A stretch of DNA of 64,000 nt from Lepeophtheirus salmonis (GCF_016086655.4 NC_052144.2:33697896-33761895); one strand, 5' to 3'. Shown: positions 35,786 to 48,219, numbered from the stretch's first letter. Program-made: numbers and translations. The notes: generated by a model not told the origin, from the letters alone.

Positions 35786-36249
35786 ATCTCTATTCATATG
35801 GTAATCAGTAGATTTTTTTTTCTTTATTTTTTATTTTGTGATACCATCATAATTTTCATTATTATTAAAAAAAAAAATCGTGCATAGCCCATTTTTTCCA
35901 AGATTCTTTTCTTAAAGAGAAGAGAGATTCTATTATATATGTATGTATTTTAACATATATATATATATATTTATACTTTAAGACCATTCGAAAAGGAAGT
36001 AACGGATAGAACTTTGTAGCTGAATAGGGCTAGTGGTTGATTCTGTATTTCATACATATACATAATATGTAAATATTATATTTGGAGGTGACGACCGATG
36101 TTCTTTTGTCCTCAAATGGGTTTTTTTTTAGTTACCTACCTACATAATATTGTTTATTCCATCATTCAACCTATTTACACAAACGTTAACCGATGAGACC
36201 AAAGTTCTTGCATGGACTTTTATAATGTTTAATCAAATATGATCCAAAT
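35786..36249. other. AT-rich, nothing recognised
   Basis: It contains (TA)n at about 35957-35972 and A/T homopolymers. Confidence 0.45.
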
Positions 36250-36862
36250 CAGTGATTTTAAACAGCTTTAAATTCGTTAGCTATGACTAAAGGAAATATA
36301 TTCGTCAACAAATGTTCTTTTTTTTTTCATGACAAATGAGAGACGAACCCAAATAATTTTGTTGCGTGTGTCCTCTGACTAAAACAAATCATTTATTTGA
36401 TGAACAAAACAAAAACAAGTCTAAATGTGGTGGAAATGTGACTATATTTAACGTACACTGATTTATAAACCGTGGTTTATATTTTCATTTAGATAACAAC
36501 GATACTCTTTTTGTATTTGTGTTGTTTGAGATTTGCTAGAAACTAATATAATATTGTTTTCCATGAGTGGTTCTAAACAGTTTTAATTTAGTAAGCTTTT
36601 ACTAGTAAATATTTTAACAGATGATGTTTCTATGACAACCAAGAGACAAAACGAAACAACTTTGTTAGATGTGTCCTCTGACTAAAAGAAATCATTTCTT
36701 TCATGGTCGAAGTAAAAACGAGCCTAAATGTGGTGGAAATGTGAGGATTAATAAAACGTTATGCACACTGGTTTCTAATCCGTGTTTTATATTTTAATTT
36801 GAGGGGGTTGTGCCCTTTGAGACGTACTAGAAACTAATATTATATTGTTTTCGATGAAAATG
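36250..36862 (+). repeat. Tandem duplication of a ~300-bp non-coding unit
   Basis: Two head-to-tail units begin near 36250 (AGTGATTTTAAACAG) and 36565 (AGTGGTTCTAAACAG). Shared landmarks in order are GTGTCCTCTGACTAAAA, CTAAATGTGGTGGAAATGTG and AGAAACTAATAT-ATATTGTTTT. Landmark spacing is 290 to 315 bp, so many indels have accumulated and neither unit keeps a reading frame. No element ends were found. Confidence 0.75.
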
Positions 36863-36884
36863 GATGGATTTAGTTACCAGAGGG

Positions 36885-37185
36885 AGTGGATACTTGGAAT
36901 CGATACTTGCGACTCGATTTGGACTTGAGTTCATATTTAGAAGACTCTTTCTCAAAATCAAAGACTCTCGATTTGACTTGGACTCCATGGATAGTTTATA
37001 CTGAACTCAAGAAAAACCTTCACACAATGGGCTCTAAATATATTATTAATTAGGACTTGAAATGAACTCAAAAGAAATTTGAGGACTCGAACCGAACTCT
37101 ATAAAATTATTTAAGGACTTGGAATTTTGAGCAAAGACTTTAGACTCGACTTGGACTTACAATATAAGGACACATTCCATCTCTG
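36885..37185. repeat. AGTC/GACTCGA-rich degenerate repeat array
   Basis: The best-developed array of the family. GACTCGATTTGGACTTGAG, AAGACTCT, GACTTGGACTCC and GAACTCAA words alternate over 300 bp. Because the words are near palindromic, the array can fold along its length. Confidence 0.6.
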
Positions 37186-38185
37186 CAAATTTCCCATCAA
37201 AATATGACATTTAGAAAAAATGACTTTAATTATCTCAAATTAGTACATGTAATGTCATTGTGGCTTAATTATCTACATATATATTCTAAAATATCTGCAA
37301 TTCCTTCGTCTCAAAAAATGACTATACGCATAAGAACGTTTTCTAAATTTATTCCAAATCAAAAAAGTTACGAGTAAAAAAATAAATCGGCAAAAAATTA
37401 CACTTTCGTTTATTTTGAGGTGCAAAATAGATTTCCAATGATCCAATTGGATTCGTAGATGGAATAAAGTTAGAAAAAATTTGCTGGAGATTAGTTTGCA
37501 TATAAATTTGATGTTTAACTGAGATATATGTCCTTTTCGGAATAATTTTTCAATGTTTAAAATTATTTTTAAAATTTATTCTTATTAATAGTGAAAACGT
37601 GAATTATGAATTTCAAGAAGAAATGCCACTAAACAATGCATTTTACTCATAAAATCATTAACCGTAGCATAAAATCGTATTCCAATTTTCGGAACACTTT
37701 GACACAGACTTTTGACAATATTTGTTAAAATAAACCAGTTATCAAAGATTCTTTTTTCAACGACATTATTCCATATAACTTATTGGTTTTGCAAGTACGG
37801 AAAAAATCTTGGTATTCCTCTTTACAATGCCAATAAATGCTTTTTACAACTCTTTTTTTTTTTTTAAAGCAAAATTAGTGCATACCAGATTTTTGCAGTT
37901 TTCCTTCTTAAGTTTTGATTTGGAAATTTTTTGACAAAAATAGAAGATGGACTTTTTCATCACCACACATTTTTTAATGTTTATATATTAAAATGTTATT
38001 TGAAGCTTATAAAACAGCTTCTTTTTTAAATTGGATTCATAAAAATACAATTAATACATTATACAGGTGCTATATTATTTATAATACATTATAGAATACT
38101 CTAACGCTTGCCCGCACCAAAGGGGTCTAAACATTAAGAAAATTACATTGACTGTTGTTAATCTGAGTTTCTGCTCCTTCCTTGG
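37186..38185. other. AT-rich, nothing recognised
   Basis: No gene or repeat signature other than T-runs. Confidence 0.4.
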
Positions 38186-38215
38186 CCCAAGCAACGCTGG
38201 GTTACCTTTACTAGT
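38186..38215 (+). other. Possible Helitron-type 3' end
   Basis: CCCA and TGGG flank an 8-base loop (AGCAACGC) to form a short hairpin. It is followed after 9 bases by CTAG and then T, as at the CTRR 3' ends of Helitrons. The upstream 90 bp (from about 38100) are GC-richer than their surroundings. No 5' end or helicase gene was found, and the stem is only 4 bp. Confidence 0.3.
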
Positions 38216-38399
38216 AATGCAAAATGACACCAGCTTATGTATTATATTATTACTAAGTTATATAGTTTATTTTATTTTATAGCATAATAATTTAAAAAAA
38301 TAAAAAAAACACCCTCAATAACGTCACGAACAATCAATTTTATCTTATTAAAGGACCAACAAGTAGGGTGGGACTGGAAATGAGTGCGGTACTCGGTTC

Positions 38400-38485
38400 T
38401 AAATAAGGAACACACAACGCTAGTACGATGTCCATCCTCAATTCTACTCTGATTCCAAGAAGAACTTACACCTCCGCAACAAATC
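38400..38485 (+). repeat. Dispersed repeat family B, partial copy 3
   Basis: CATCCTCAATTCTACTCTG and the GAACTTACACCTC tail align with the 3' part of the family. The 5' part is diverged or replaced. Confidence 0.6.
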
Positions 38486-39224
38486 ATCAGTTTCACTCAT
38501 CTTCTTTCAAGCACTTGTACTTACTAAATACTTTAATGTTCTCTTTTCAAGAATAAAATAATGCAGATAATATTATGGAAAAGAAAATACTTGTCTATGT
38601 CATATTTTATACATCTATACTCGTATGTGCTTAAAAAACCAAGACTTTTACCGAAAGTTTATAGTGAATGTTCTCCTGAATAATATTTGTGAGAGTGAGG
38701 CAATATACGAGTGAGTAGTGATATAAGAAAGTGACGTAACTTTCTTGATCTAATCTTGTAATTTAAAAATGTTAAATGTCAAAAAAAAAAATGATGATGA
38801 CAATAGACAGTTGAAAGTGAAAATGAACTCATCAGCATCTATCTTTAAATTAAATATAAATACACGCACACAAGAAGAAGAAGAAAGAAAGAGAGAAAAA
38901 CACGTATAATTAATTAAAGCATACATTTCGTGTCTCTCCTAATAAGTAGAATTAGAGGAACAAATGAATAGAATTGAAAAAAGAGTTTTCATTCTCATCT
39001 GGTTCATCAACGGTGTTTCATCACCATCTTTAAACTAAGATATATGTAAATAGATAGATAGAAAAACAACAACCATTTCCTAGTTAATTATATTAAAGAT
39101 CTCTTTTTTTATGAGTACCCAGAAATGAGTTCCTTCAGCGCAAAATTTTCTGAAAATACTTTTATTTAAGCATTTTTAACTACTGAGTGACACATATTTA
39201 TTGTACTTTTTTAAAGTTTAGATT

Positions 39225-39360
39225 AAAGGCGTATTTACAAAAAATTCTAAAATAGTTTGGTACCATTGGATTTGTTAGGCACTCAGATTTCAAATAATAT
39301 ATCACATGTTCCAATTGGAGTAAATATGTCAATGCAATACACAACTAAGACAACGAATGG
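39225..39360 (+). repeat. Dispersed repeat family C, copy 3
   Basis: AATTCTAAAATAG, CCATTGGAT, TTAGGCACTCAGATTTCAAA, TAATATATCACATG and CAATTGGAGTAAATATGTC align with 7725-7865 and with the inverted copy at 8370. Confidence 0.55.
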
Positions 39361-40600
39361 TTAATGTGATGGTACTGCCACTGGCAAATAAGCAATAACC
39401 TCAAAACCTTGACTTGAGCTGGAGATTTTGTCCTATTCGGACCAACATAATACCAAATATCGGTCACTTAACCTGTAGTAGACTTGGTGAATTATATATA
39501 TTTTACAATATTTATATAAAAGTTAAGGATCGTACATAAGACCTCAAACCAATCTCTCTTTTGATCTAAAAACTTCCATGTCTACATTTAAATTACTTTT
39601 TAAGTATAAGTTTACTACAATTTAATCGTAATTTTCAACTAGGTATTTACTTAGAAGGAATAAAGTTTTTGATAACTTTTTTGATTTGTCATTAAATGTT
39701 GAGATTTCTTCAACTCACTTTAGTTTCATGCACTAAAGGAAAAATAATTGAGAATGATTTTTCCTGTGTTAGTGTCTTAGTGTAATATGTTGTGTGCCTT
39801 TTGAAACTGATGAAACCAGTGAAACTGACATTAGTCTTCCTCTTAAAAACATTTTTACGATCCTTTGATGGCAATATAATTAACAAAGTGTCCGATCATA
39901 AAAAGTTAAATCATTCTTGCATTCTTGTCGTTGTCTAACATTATTTATAAAAAAAAACAGTATTAGTTGTGGGCTAAACCAATCACTCAAGACTTAACTA
40001 ATTATAGTTCGGATCGCAAACTCGGAGATTAAGTACTTTTTAATCTCAAGTAATCATATTTTGGTATTTAATAAAGAGGACATTGGCTGCCATCAGTATC
40101 CCTTTATGTGTTAATATTTCGGAATGAATAAATTTAATCATTTTTTTACCGGTAGTGATTACTAATGGCCTCATTACATTTTTTTGGACTTCCTGAATAT
40201 AAAATTTATTCTCTGACAGAGTATTATAACAATGAAACTCAATGTAATCAAATTCCTATATTGTAGTTTTTTTGAATTGTTCATCCTTAGAGAAAAAAAA
40301 ACCTACTCGCTTTATTAAAAAAAAATTGATTTTTATATGTCATAATATCAAAAAATACAGAATCAGTTTCTTATTTTTTTAACATACCGAATCGATTTTC
40401 AAGACAATAAAGTTCTCCATTTTGCCTTAAAAATGTTTAGATTTTGAATTTTTTTCTAATTTGGGGTGTTAAGGGTTGATGCCTACTTTTTATAGGATAT
40501 TTTGAATCTCGATCAAACTAATAGAACGGTCATTTTATGAATTAAAAAAAAAAGTCCATAGCGCCTCCAAATAGTTTCTAAAATGAAATTATGTCACTAA
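39361..40600. other. AT-rich, nothing recognised
   Basis: No gene or element structure assigned. Confidence 0.4.
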
Positions 40601-40915
40601 TAGTGTTGTCAAGATCGGTTCCGATCCCAACATTTGCATTAGTATTTGGATACTCTTCGGTAATTTTTCAATTAATAATAATAATAGGATGCCGTTCAGA
40701 TCAGTTCAGATGCACTTACAGTAGTGTAGGCAGCTTTAGAAATGTGAGAATTTTTGGTATGAAGAAAACATTGTTGGGTGTGTCAGTTTTACGTCATCGG
40801 TAGACCAGTTTTTGTATCACTTAGTGAGCTGAAAGTACTTACTATAAATCAGTTGACATAGTGTAGTACTGCTTTTAATTTGTCAGTATTGTCCCGGTAT
40901 GCCGAACTGTGTGTG
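40601..40915 (+). repeat. Repeat family D, copy with TAGTGTTG start
   Basis: It starts TAGTGTTGTCAAGATCGGTT and contains CGATCCC, GTTCAGATCAGTTCAGATG and a later CAGTATTGTCCCGGT that resembles the start. A 70-codon frame within it is not supported as a gene. Confidence 0.5.
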
Positions 40916-41010
40916 GACACTTTGCTAAAAGCCACTTTCCTCACTCAAAATAGCATTAGGGAAGGTGGTTTTCAACAAAGTGTTAGGGAACAATGACGAA
41001 CAACATTAAT

Positions 41011-41395
41011 CAGGGGCGTCCGCAAGATTATATAAATAAGGAAGACTTGTTTCTTGGTTTTTTTTTTGAAAAAAAAAGGACATGAAAAAAAAATTTTTTG
41101 GTAAAAAATTTCAAATATACCATTTTTTGAAAAAAATATTAAAAAGCCCACAGGTGTTCATAAAAAATTAATTTTTTTTGAAAAGAAAAATTTCAAAAGT
41201 ATATTGAAATATTAAATTTTTTTGTAGAAAATTTTCAAAAATCCACAACTGTTCACAAAAAGAACCATTTTTTGGAAACCAATTTGAAAAGTTTAATTAA
41301 ATTTCAAATATTAAATTTTGTAGTAAAAAGCAAACATTCCTTAATTTGGGGGTAGGATACAGCCCCTCTAGGCCACCCCCCAGTGGACGTCCGTG
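41011..41395 (+). mobile_element. hAT-like low-complexity element (CAGGGGCG family), copy 4
   Basis: The most complete copy. The 5' end is CAGGGGCGTCCGCAAG and the 3' end is CAGCCCCTCTAGGCCACCCC then GTGGACGTCCGTG, so the ends are imperfect inverted repeats 385 bp apart. The interior carries AAAAATCCACAACTGTTCAC and AAAATTTCAAATAT units. No 8-bp target duplication is obvious (flanks ACATTAAT and CTGTTCAA). Confidence 0.7.
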
Positions 41396-44300
41396 CTGTT
41401 CAAGGAGAAGATGTAGGGCTGTTTACCCTTGATATACCGTTTCAGATCTTTTATAGAGATGTAGTTGCCGAAATTTGGCGTTCAACTCAAGATCGCAGTA
41501 TTGAAATAAATGCATATAGACATATATGTACCACACAACACGTAAGCACATTTTTAAAGCATGTCTTCAAACATCATTCAAAGAATCACGGTGATAATAA
41601 TAAGAGAGTAGAGCCACGTGGTACTTTAACACAACATAATGATAATCTTAAGAAAATAATTATATAATAACCAACAATAAAGAAGAGAAAAAAGTGTATA
41701 TTTTATTTTCTATGTAGAAAAGAGAATGAATTCAATTCTTCTCCAGGGTTTTTCTTTCTTCATCTACATATGAAGAAGTAGTTATGTAGAGTACTTACTT
41801 CTTTAAAATTATAGCACTAACATAGACGAACATGTAATTTATCTATATCCCCTCAATTTTTGTACCTAACAGAAGTGCCAGCTCAAAGGGTCGTGTAATT
41901 TAGATGAAATGTTGTAAAATTAAACACAACTCTAATGCATAAAATTAAGATACTTATGTACATAGAACAACTCATTTAAGTGGAGTCATGAATATTACAT
42001 GTATTGTACATTGTATGAGGCATTTGTTTTCTGTGTGTCTTGTAGGCTCAACATACATACATATATAAATGTGTAATTGCTCAAAGGGGTTCAATGATTA
42101 TCTACAACAAAATTACTACTGCCAGACTTTATAGGTATGCGCGTACAATGTAGAACACGTAAATATATGCTCAAAGAATACTTTTAGACATAAATGCTCT
42201 CTACAAAGAATTTAATAGTATTAAAAAATCAGGGGTTTAAAACTTAACTCAGAGGACCTTCAAGCAATATTTGTTTGTGATAAGTGCCTCTAATTCAAAA
42301 GTTTTATTCTTAAAACATATTGACAATCATTTAATTGTAGTTGGTGTCAAATGATGGCAGTGGTTCCATTTTTAGCAAGAGGGCCTTGTTTAAATATGAC
42401 CACCTCTAGACTACAGAAATGCAAAATTGGCAGTTCCTTTATTCATTTCCATTTTTTAATGAAAAAAGTGGAACCTTTTTTTTTCTTTTAAAAAAGAAAG
42501 ATTATAAACTTGCCTTGTTGTAAATTGTAAACAATTAATGTATTTAGTGGAAGGAAATAAATGAGTTTTGGGCCTTTTTAAAGGAATTAAAGCAGTGATA
42601 CTTGTGTCAATAGGTTATTTAATAAAGATTGTTCCATGAAGCGTATTTTGCAATCGGGTTGAAGTCCATACTTTAATATACTCGTAGGTTAGTGTAAGAC
42701 TTTTAATTGGTAAATATTAAGCATGACCTAATATCTGACGAATTACGGAAGTATTTAAAATTGGTACTATACATTCTAAACTGATTTTGATAAAGTTACG
42801 GAGAGCTAGACTACGTCATACTGAAAATTTGTCCGCCAATTAAGTTACTTTTTCATTTTGACAACTCAAAAAATTGTCTTTTTTAAAAAAAAGGTAATGT
42901 AATTTCTGCAGACGCATTGAATTTACATTGCAATTGCTTTTAACTACATTTTTGTTTGGTACTAGAGCCAGTAACTAAATATCTTTTTATCGTCACTTAC
43001 ATGGACATTTATGTCTGATTGTTGTTTAATTACGTTTTCACTGCCATTATAAATTGCATCATAATTGAAGGAGAAGCTATCTTGGGTGCTCAAAGTTGAT
43101 ATTTCCTCCGAATCAACGGATACATTTGCAATAGTTATATATTAAACTCCATCAACTGCCTTTTAGAATACAAAAATGCATAACCCAACCATTAAATATT
43201 ACTAATTGTTCTTTATAAATACCGATATTTGTACAAAATCAAAGTAATACCTTCTGAAAATCACTATAAAATGTCTCAATTGGTAATATTTAAAAATTCG
43301 AATCAATTACGGAAGAGAAAAGTAGGATAATTTGAAAAATATACATTATTTTTCCATTGTATTCGATAATATACTGTCCATAATATGAAAATAAGGTTGT
43401 ATGACGATGCAATAACATATTTTATATATTTGACCCACTGAAAAGATATGGACATTAGCTTGAACTGAGATAATTAACTATCAATATAAGAATATATATC
43501 ACACTAAATTGTCCGTTTTTAAAAAAATATTTATGTTTGTTATTAATATCAAATTTATTGAATGCATTGATACGATAAAACATTTTGTTATAATTATTTT
43601 TGTTAGAGTCTAATAAGACGGACTACTGCAGCATTAGTCAGTTTATAGATTTGGAAATTAAAGCTTCTTTATAGTGCCTGTCATCTTCACTCATGTAAAA
43701 TAGGATACTTTTTAAGTTTGTATCATTTGGCACTACTTGTAGGTGTCACACTGAATAAATTCATAGCATATTGCAGTTACTCTATTTAGGCTTGTGAAAT
43801 ATGGAAAAATATTTACGGGGGGAGAAGGGTTAATGGCTTAAGTTCTTATATTTGTTGATCCCATTTTGAGATCCAATAGATTCACTACTTCCTTAATATT
43901 AATGTCAACAAGGTTTTCCTTCCTTGAAAAAACTATTGGGCCCCAAATACTTCCATTGTCAAAGAGAAATCAAAGAGTCAAATATGTATTTACTATTTAT
44001 ACTAGATCGATTATAACTTTGTATTTATTATAAAAAGTAAACAGTGTGTGAGAGAGAGATAGAAAAAAGGACCACATCATTACTCTCAATCTGTTTTTTT
44101 ATATATATGTATTTGAAAATAAAAAAACATATTTTTTCTCATGGGATTTGACAATTTTTTTTATTGATTATGTTGAATAAATAAGTCAATCAATTTTCTG
44201 CACGATTATTTTTTGATTGTATTGATTTTATTTATACTCTTCTTTATGTTGTTTTGTTACCAATAATAATAAAAAAAATACTTCACCCCACATATGTATG

Positions 44301-44764
44301 TATTCTTGTTGTTTTGAGCTTGGGTAGTGCTCAAAAAACAACAACAAACAACACATACACAAAAAGATGGTTAATAAATCGAATGAGTTTCTCATTCAAT
44401 TCCCTAAATAATAATGAAAATAAAAAAATGCAACTGTTGAAGGATCATTTTATAATGAATCCAATAACTTTTGAAACAGGGAGTTTTTCTTAGAGCAGAA
44501 CTACATATTCTGAATATTTGTTTGAGGGCCTTCGGCTGGGCCAAGAAAAGTAAAACGATAAAACAAATCAAAATTAACTAAGACAATGGTGTGCTTGTAT
44601 TTTTTTTTTTTTTTTTGGCTCAACTAAGGCTGATTATACCGTATCTACAATATAATATTGTAAACAGGACCGTTGCGACGTAGTATCAAAAAGAAAGAGA
44701 TAAAAAAAAAGGTTGTTACTTGTAATTTTTGATTATTTATATTGCGACTTTTAAAGAAATGAAA
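41396..44764. other. AT-rich, no gene recognised
   Basis: A plus frame running out of the element (41383-41667) has no known motif and begins inside the repeat end. The next 3 kb hold only microsatellite-like patches and short frames. A stray CGACGTAGT near 44676 resembles the SINE A head. Confidence 0.35.
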
Positions 44765-44940
44765 ACGGAACGACGTAGCTCCATGGACAACGTGTTTGGG
44801 AGAAACTATTCTCTTGAACTCAATGTGCATAGATTCACGCCCTCGTCATTTCCAAAGGAAGATAAATGCATCATATAAAACACATCAAAAAGATTCATAG
44901 GTAAGATGGATTAAATGTATACTATACTGTTTACTTATAT
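44765..44940 (+). repeat. tRNA-derived SINE (family A), copy 3
   Basis: The head GAACGACGTAGCTCCATGG is followed by ACAACG (A-box-like), then GAACTCAATGTGCATAGATT (decayed B box), TTTCCAAAGGAAGATAAATG, and the tail GGTAAGATGGATTAAATGTA. It is full length compared with the copy at 47848. Confidence 0.75.
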
Positions 44941-46006
44941 TTTATCAGCACAACTCCATCTGACTAATTATAGTAACATGAAAAAAAGTAAGGCCTTTAC
45001 AAAAAATTAATAGACATTTTTCCAAGAAAATGACCTTTTTAAATAGATAAAACTACTACTTTTCTAAATATAAACAAACCTAAAAAGGTAATTAAAAATA
45101 AGAAAATAAACATTACTTTCTTTAAAAAAAAAAAAACGTGATTCGATTGAAAATTAACCAAATCATTTTTTAAAAAACTGAAAGATCCAATCTTATTTTT
45201 TTCATAAGGCAACTCATAACAGAGTCGGATAAAATTATATGTAATTCGGGAAAAGTGAAATTTTAGTCGAACAAACCCCTCTCCCCCTCCCTCCAAAAAA
45301 TAATTTAGTACCAACCCAGGGTATGAGCCCTTTTTTTTCTTGTTTTAAATTTGATTTTTTAAGTATTGGACCTAGGCAGACTGTTTTTACCGTGAGCAAA
45401 AAAAAAATCCTAGACTCTTTTTGATTACCAAGGAGACATTTATTTTCTCTGAAATTTGGTTGATAACATAATGCTGTGGTTTTATTACTTTTAGTCATTT
45501 CTTATTTTTTTAATTATCCTCTTTTTATAAAAGAGAATATTTTGAATCACATTATTTAGATATTTGGAGGGATCCAAAGGTTGAGTTAACAAAGTCTAAT
45601 TATAAACTTCACCCTTCACTTGTAAGTCTTGGCTTCGAATAAGAAGTTTAGACGTACACCACGGGGTTACCTCATATACAGCCTATTTTGTTGTCAGCTG
45701 TCGATGTTTCTGTTTCTTTTCTTCTTGTCAGTTTTCAAAATGTTAATTTGTTGAATTATAACTAGCTATTGTTAAGCTGCTAACAATTTCTTACAATAAT
45801 TAATAACAATAATTTCATAATTGGGAAGAATTGACCAACTAAAAACTGATTTAGAGCGTTTTTACTGTTTCTTTTGAAAGCAAAGGTTGTATGATACAAT
45901 AAAGTTAACTACGTGAAATATTGAGGATCTTTCATAGAAAACAATAAATTGTCATTATTTTTAATTTAGGGGTATTGAAAGTATATTTATACTCATAAAA
46001 ATTACT
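44941..46006. other. AT-rich, nothing recognised
   Basis: Short minus-strand frames at 45039-45498 are unsupported. A C-rich run at 45276-45292 interrupts the AT background. Confidence 0.4.
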
Positions 46007-46073
46007 GAAGATTAATTGACGATGATGTACTGAATTTGAAGATTAATTGACGATGATGTACTGACTTTGAAGA
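46007..46073 (+). repeat. 31-bp tandem repeat, two copies
   Basis: Two units starting GAAGATTAATTGACGATGAT at 46007 and 46038 differ at one base. A third begins at 46069 (GAAGACTG) and decays. The near identity implies a recent local duplication. Confidence 0.9.
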
Positions 46074-46938
46074 CTGAAAGGGATTTATAAAGGATATAAG
46101 AGGTTTTGTTTTGTACATATCAAAATCATCATTTAATGTTTTCTAAATGGTGAATACTTATTTAATATCGTCAATCTTCAAATTATACTATAGAAATGGT
46201 TTCGTTATTAAAAGGATAGTTTTGTTTCATACTTTTGGGTTAAATAATAACCAATGGCTTAATTGAACCTTTTTTTTTTTTTTGGTTTAGAAATACACTC
46301 TAAAATAAACATCTATGAGAATGAATATTACACGTCAATTGGTTTCAAATCACAATATTTTCTTAACTTGATATGCATTACACCTCTAAAACCATTTAAT
46401 TGGATTTTTTTTCAAATATATGCTATGAACAAATTAAGGTTATCATATATCCATAGCCCATAAACCCTCTACCCTAATCTTTTTTTTTTTACAATGATAT
46501 ATTGATTTTATCTTGTCTGATACTTTTTTTTATAAAAGTTAAAGCATATGATTTTTGAGATATTTAAGGCTAAAAAAATACAAATAAAAAATATTTATAG
46601 AATAGTCGGTTTAAATCGCTCAATTGCTATCAAATAATGTATTATGAATACATATCTATCAGTTAAGTATTTTAAGAACTATATTTTACAATACAAGCTT
46701 ATTTAAGACTATCTTTGATCAAATTCATTATGAGTAGGAGCTCTTAATTCAGAGTTGGATTGAGTTACAGAACGGAATTTTCATTTTTGAGTTAACGTTT
46801 TATACCACCAAATTTTATTTAAAATTATCAAATCAATCAAGTGTAACTTTTCTATGAAATGGGCCATAAATATATATACTTAAAGCATATACCCCAAAGA
46901 ACAACATAACCTTAATATCTTACTATTTAATGGCGTTT

Positions 46939-46981
<43 letters not shown>

Positions 46982-47667
46982 TAATAAAGAAAGATACAAT
47001 AATTAATCACGTTTCATCAACGTGATATAACAAAAAAAAAAAACTTTTTATTATTGTTTCTCTTGTTCTGTCTCTTGTAATTATACAATTTATATATAAA
47101 ATATGCATATATAATGTGCACGATTAACAACTTTGCATTATAATAACTAAAGTGACTTTAATTTTAGAGAAAATCATTGAGAGGAGAATGGCTTATATAT
47201 AAAGGTCATTGGCACTGCTGTTGTCGGTCTTTTCTCTTCTTTATTTTATTTCATTTCCCTTCATTTTTGTTTTCTTTTGAGTTGTCAGGAGATATTCGAA
47301 TTAAATAAATAATAACAATTCTACGAACCAATTATTCAAAAAAGAAGATAAATAAATAAAAATTCACTTAGGAGAAGACGAAATGGAAACATAGTCGGAT
47401 GGAATTGAAGTGGTAGTGAAAAAGAAGAAGAGATAGAAGAGGATGAAATGACCCTGAATTTGTCTAAATTGATAATGATGATGAACTTTAACGGATGGCT
47501 GAGCGGCTAATCTTCTCTCCGTACATAGATTATAATTTCTTTTGAAGGTTACATATATATCCACGACCAAACCATGGACCTCTAGTGAAAATATTTACAT
47601 ATTGTTTGTATATATTTACTGGCTAATACATAATTTCCAAGGGGTATTTCTCTACTGTAATATATTC
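46074..47667. other. AT-rich, no gene recognised
   Basis: It includes the 38-base poly-A. A TATATATAAAG followed by TCATTGG near 47190-47210 could act as a core promoter but leads into no recognised gene. Confidence 0.35.
46941..46978 (+). repeat. Poly-A run of 38
   Basis: An uninterrupted run of A, the longest homopolymer in the window. It could be the tail of an inserted retroposon whose body is unrecognisable, or replication slippage or an assembly artefact. Confidence 0.85.
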
Positions 47668-47847
47668 GAGTGACGTAACTAAGGAGGGCCCAAGGGGATG
47701 TGTCCCCACAAACAATGTTTGGTCCTAACCACAAGTGAAATGCGCATTTTATTATTGGATTTCAAGTTATCCACCATTTTTGGAAAATTACTCAAAAACA
47801 CCTGAAATACGTCTTTACACGAACTCCAGTAGTAAAAAAAAAAAGAC

Positions 47848-48010
47848 AGGGAACGACGTAGCTAAATAGATAACACCATGAGGAGAAATTGAATTCAATG
47901 TGCGTAGGTTCGATACTTGGTCTTTCTTAGAGAAGGAAATATACTAGATATATATGGACTTCAACAAAGATTCCTAGACCAGATGGAGTAAATGTAATAC
48001 TATAATGTTT
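47848..48010 (+). repeat. tRNA-derived SINE (family A), best copy
   Basis: It has an A-box-like CGTAGCTAAATAGATAACAC near 47856 and a near-consensus B box GGTTCGATACT at 47907-47917. The spacing of about 50 bp fits a tRNA promoter. The body continues with GGACTTCAACAAAGATTCCT and AGATGGAGTAAATG and ends near TATAATGTTTAATTATA. RNA polymerase III would have driven its copying, with a LINE as partner. None of the four copies here carries a gene. Confidence 0.85.
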
Positions 48011-48219
48011 AATTATACTTAATTAATGAATTAAAGGAACGTTTAAACAAAACTATAAAAACTTGAAACGTTTTACTAAAAATGATGATTTTTTGTACCA
48101 CTCCAAAGGACAGGAAAACCCCCCTCAAACTCTTATTTTTTATTAAAAGAAGAGTTAATGTGTTATAAAAAAGGAACAACATTCTGGAAATTCGAAATCG
48201 AAAATTAAGTAGTTCGTCC

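Noticed and set aside
41383..41667. Plus-strand frame of 94 codons
   Set aside because: Its first codons are the 3' end of a repeat element and the rest matches nothing recognisable.
46941..46978. Poly-A tail of a processed pseudogene
   Set aside because: The sequence before the run has no recognisable coding remnant and no target duplication was seen, so it is left as a homopolymer.
47190..47215. TATATATAAAG followed by TCATTGG as a core promoter
   Set aside because: No gene can be recognised downstream, and such motifs are expected often at this base composition.
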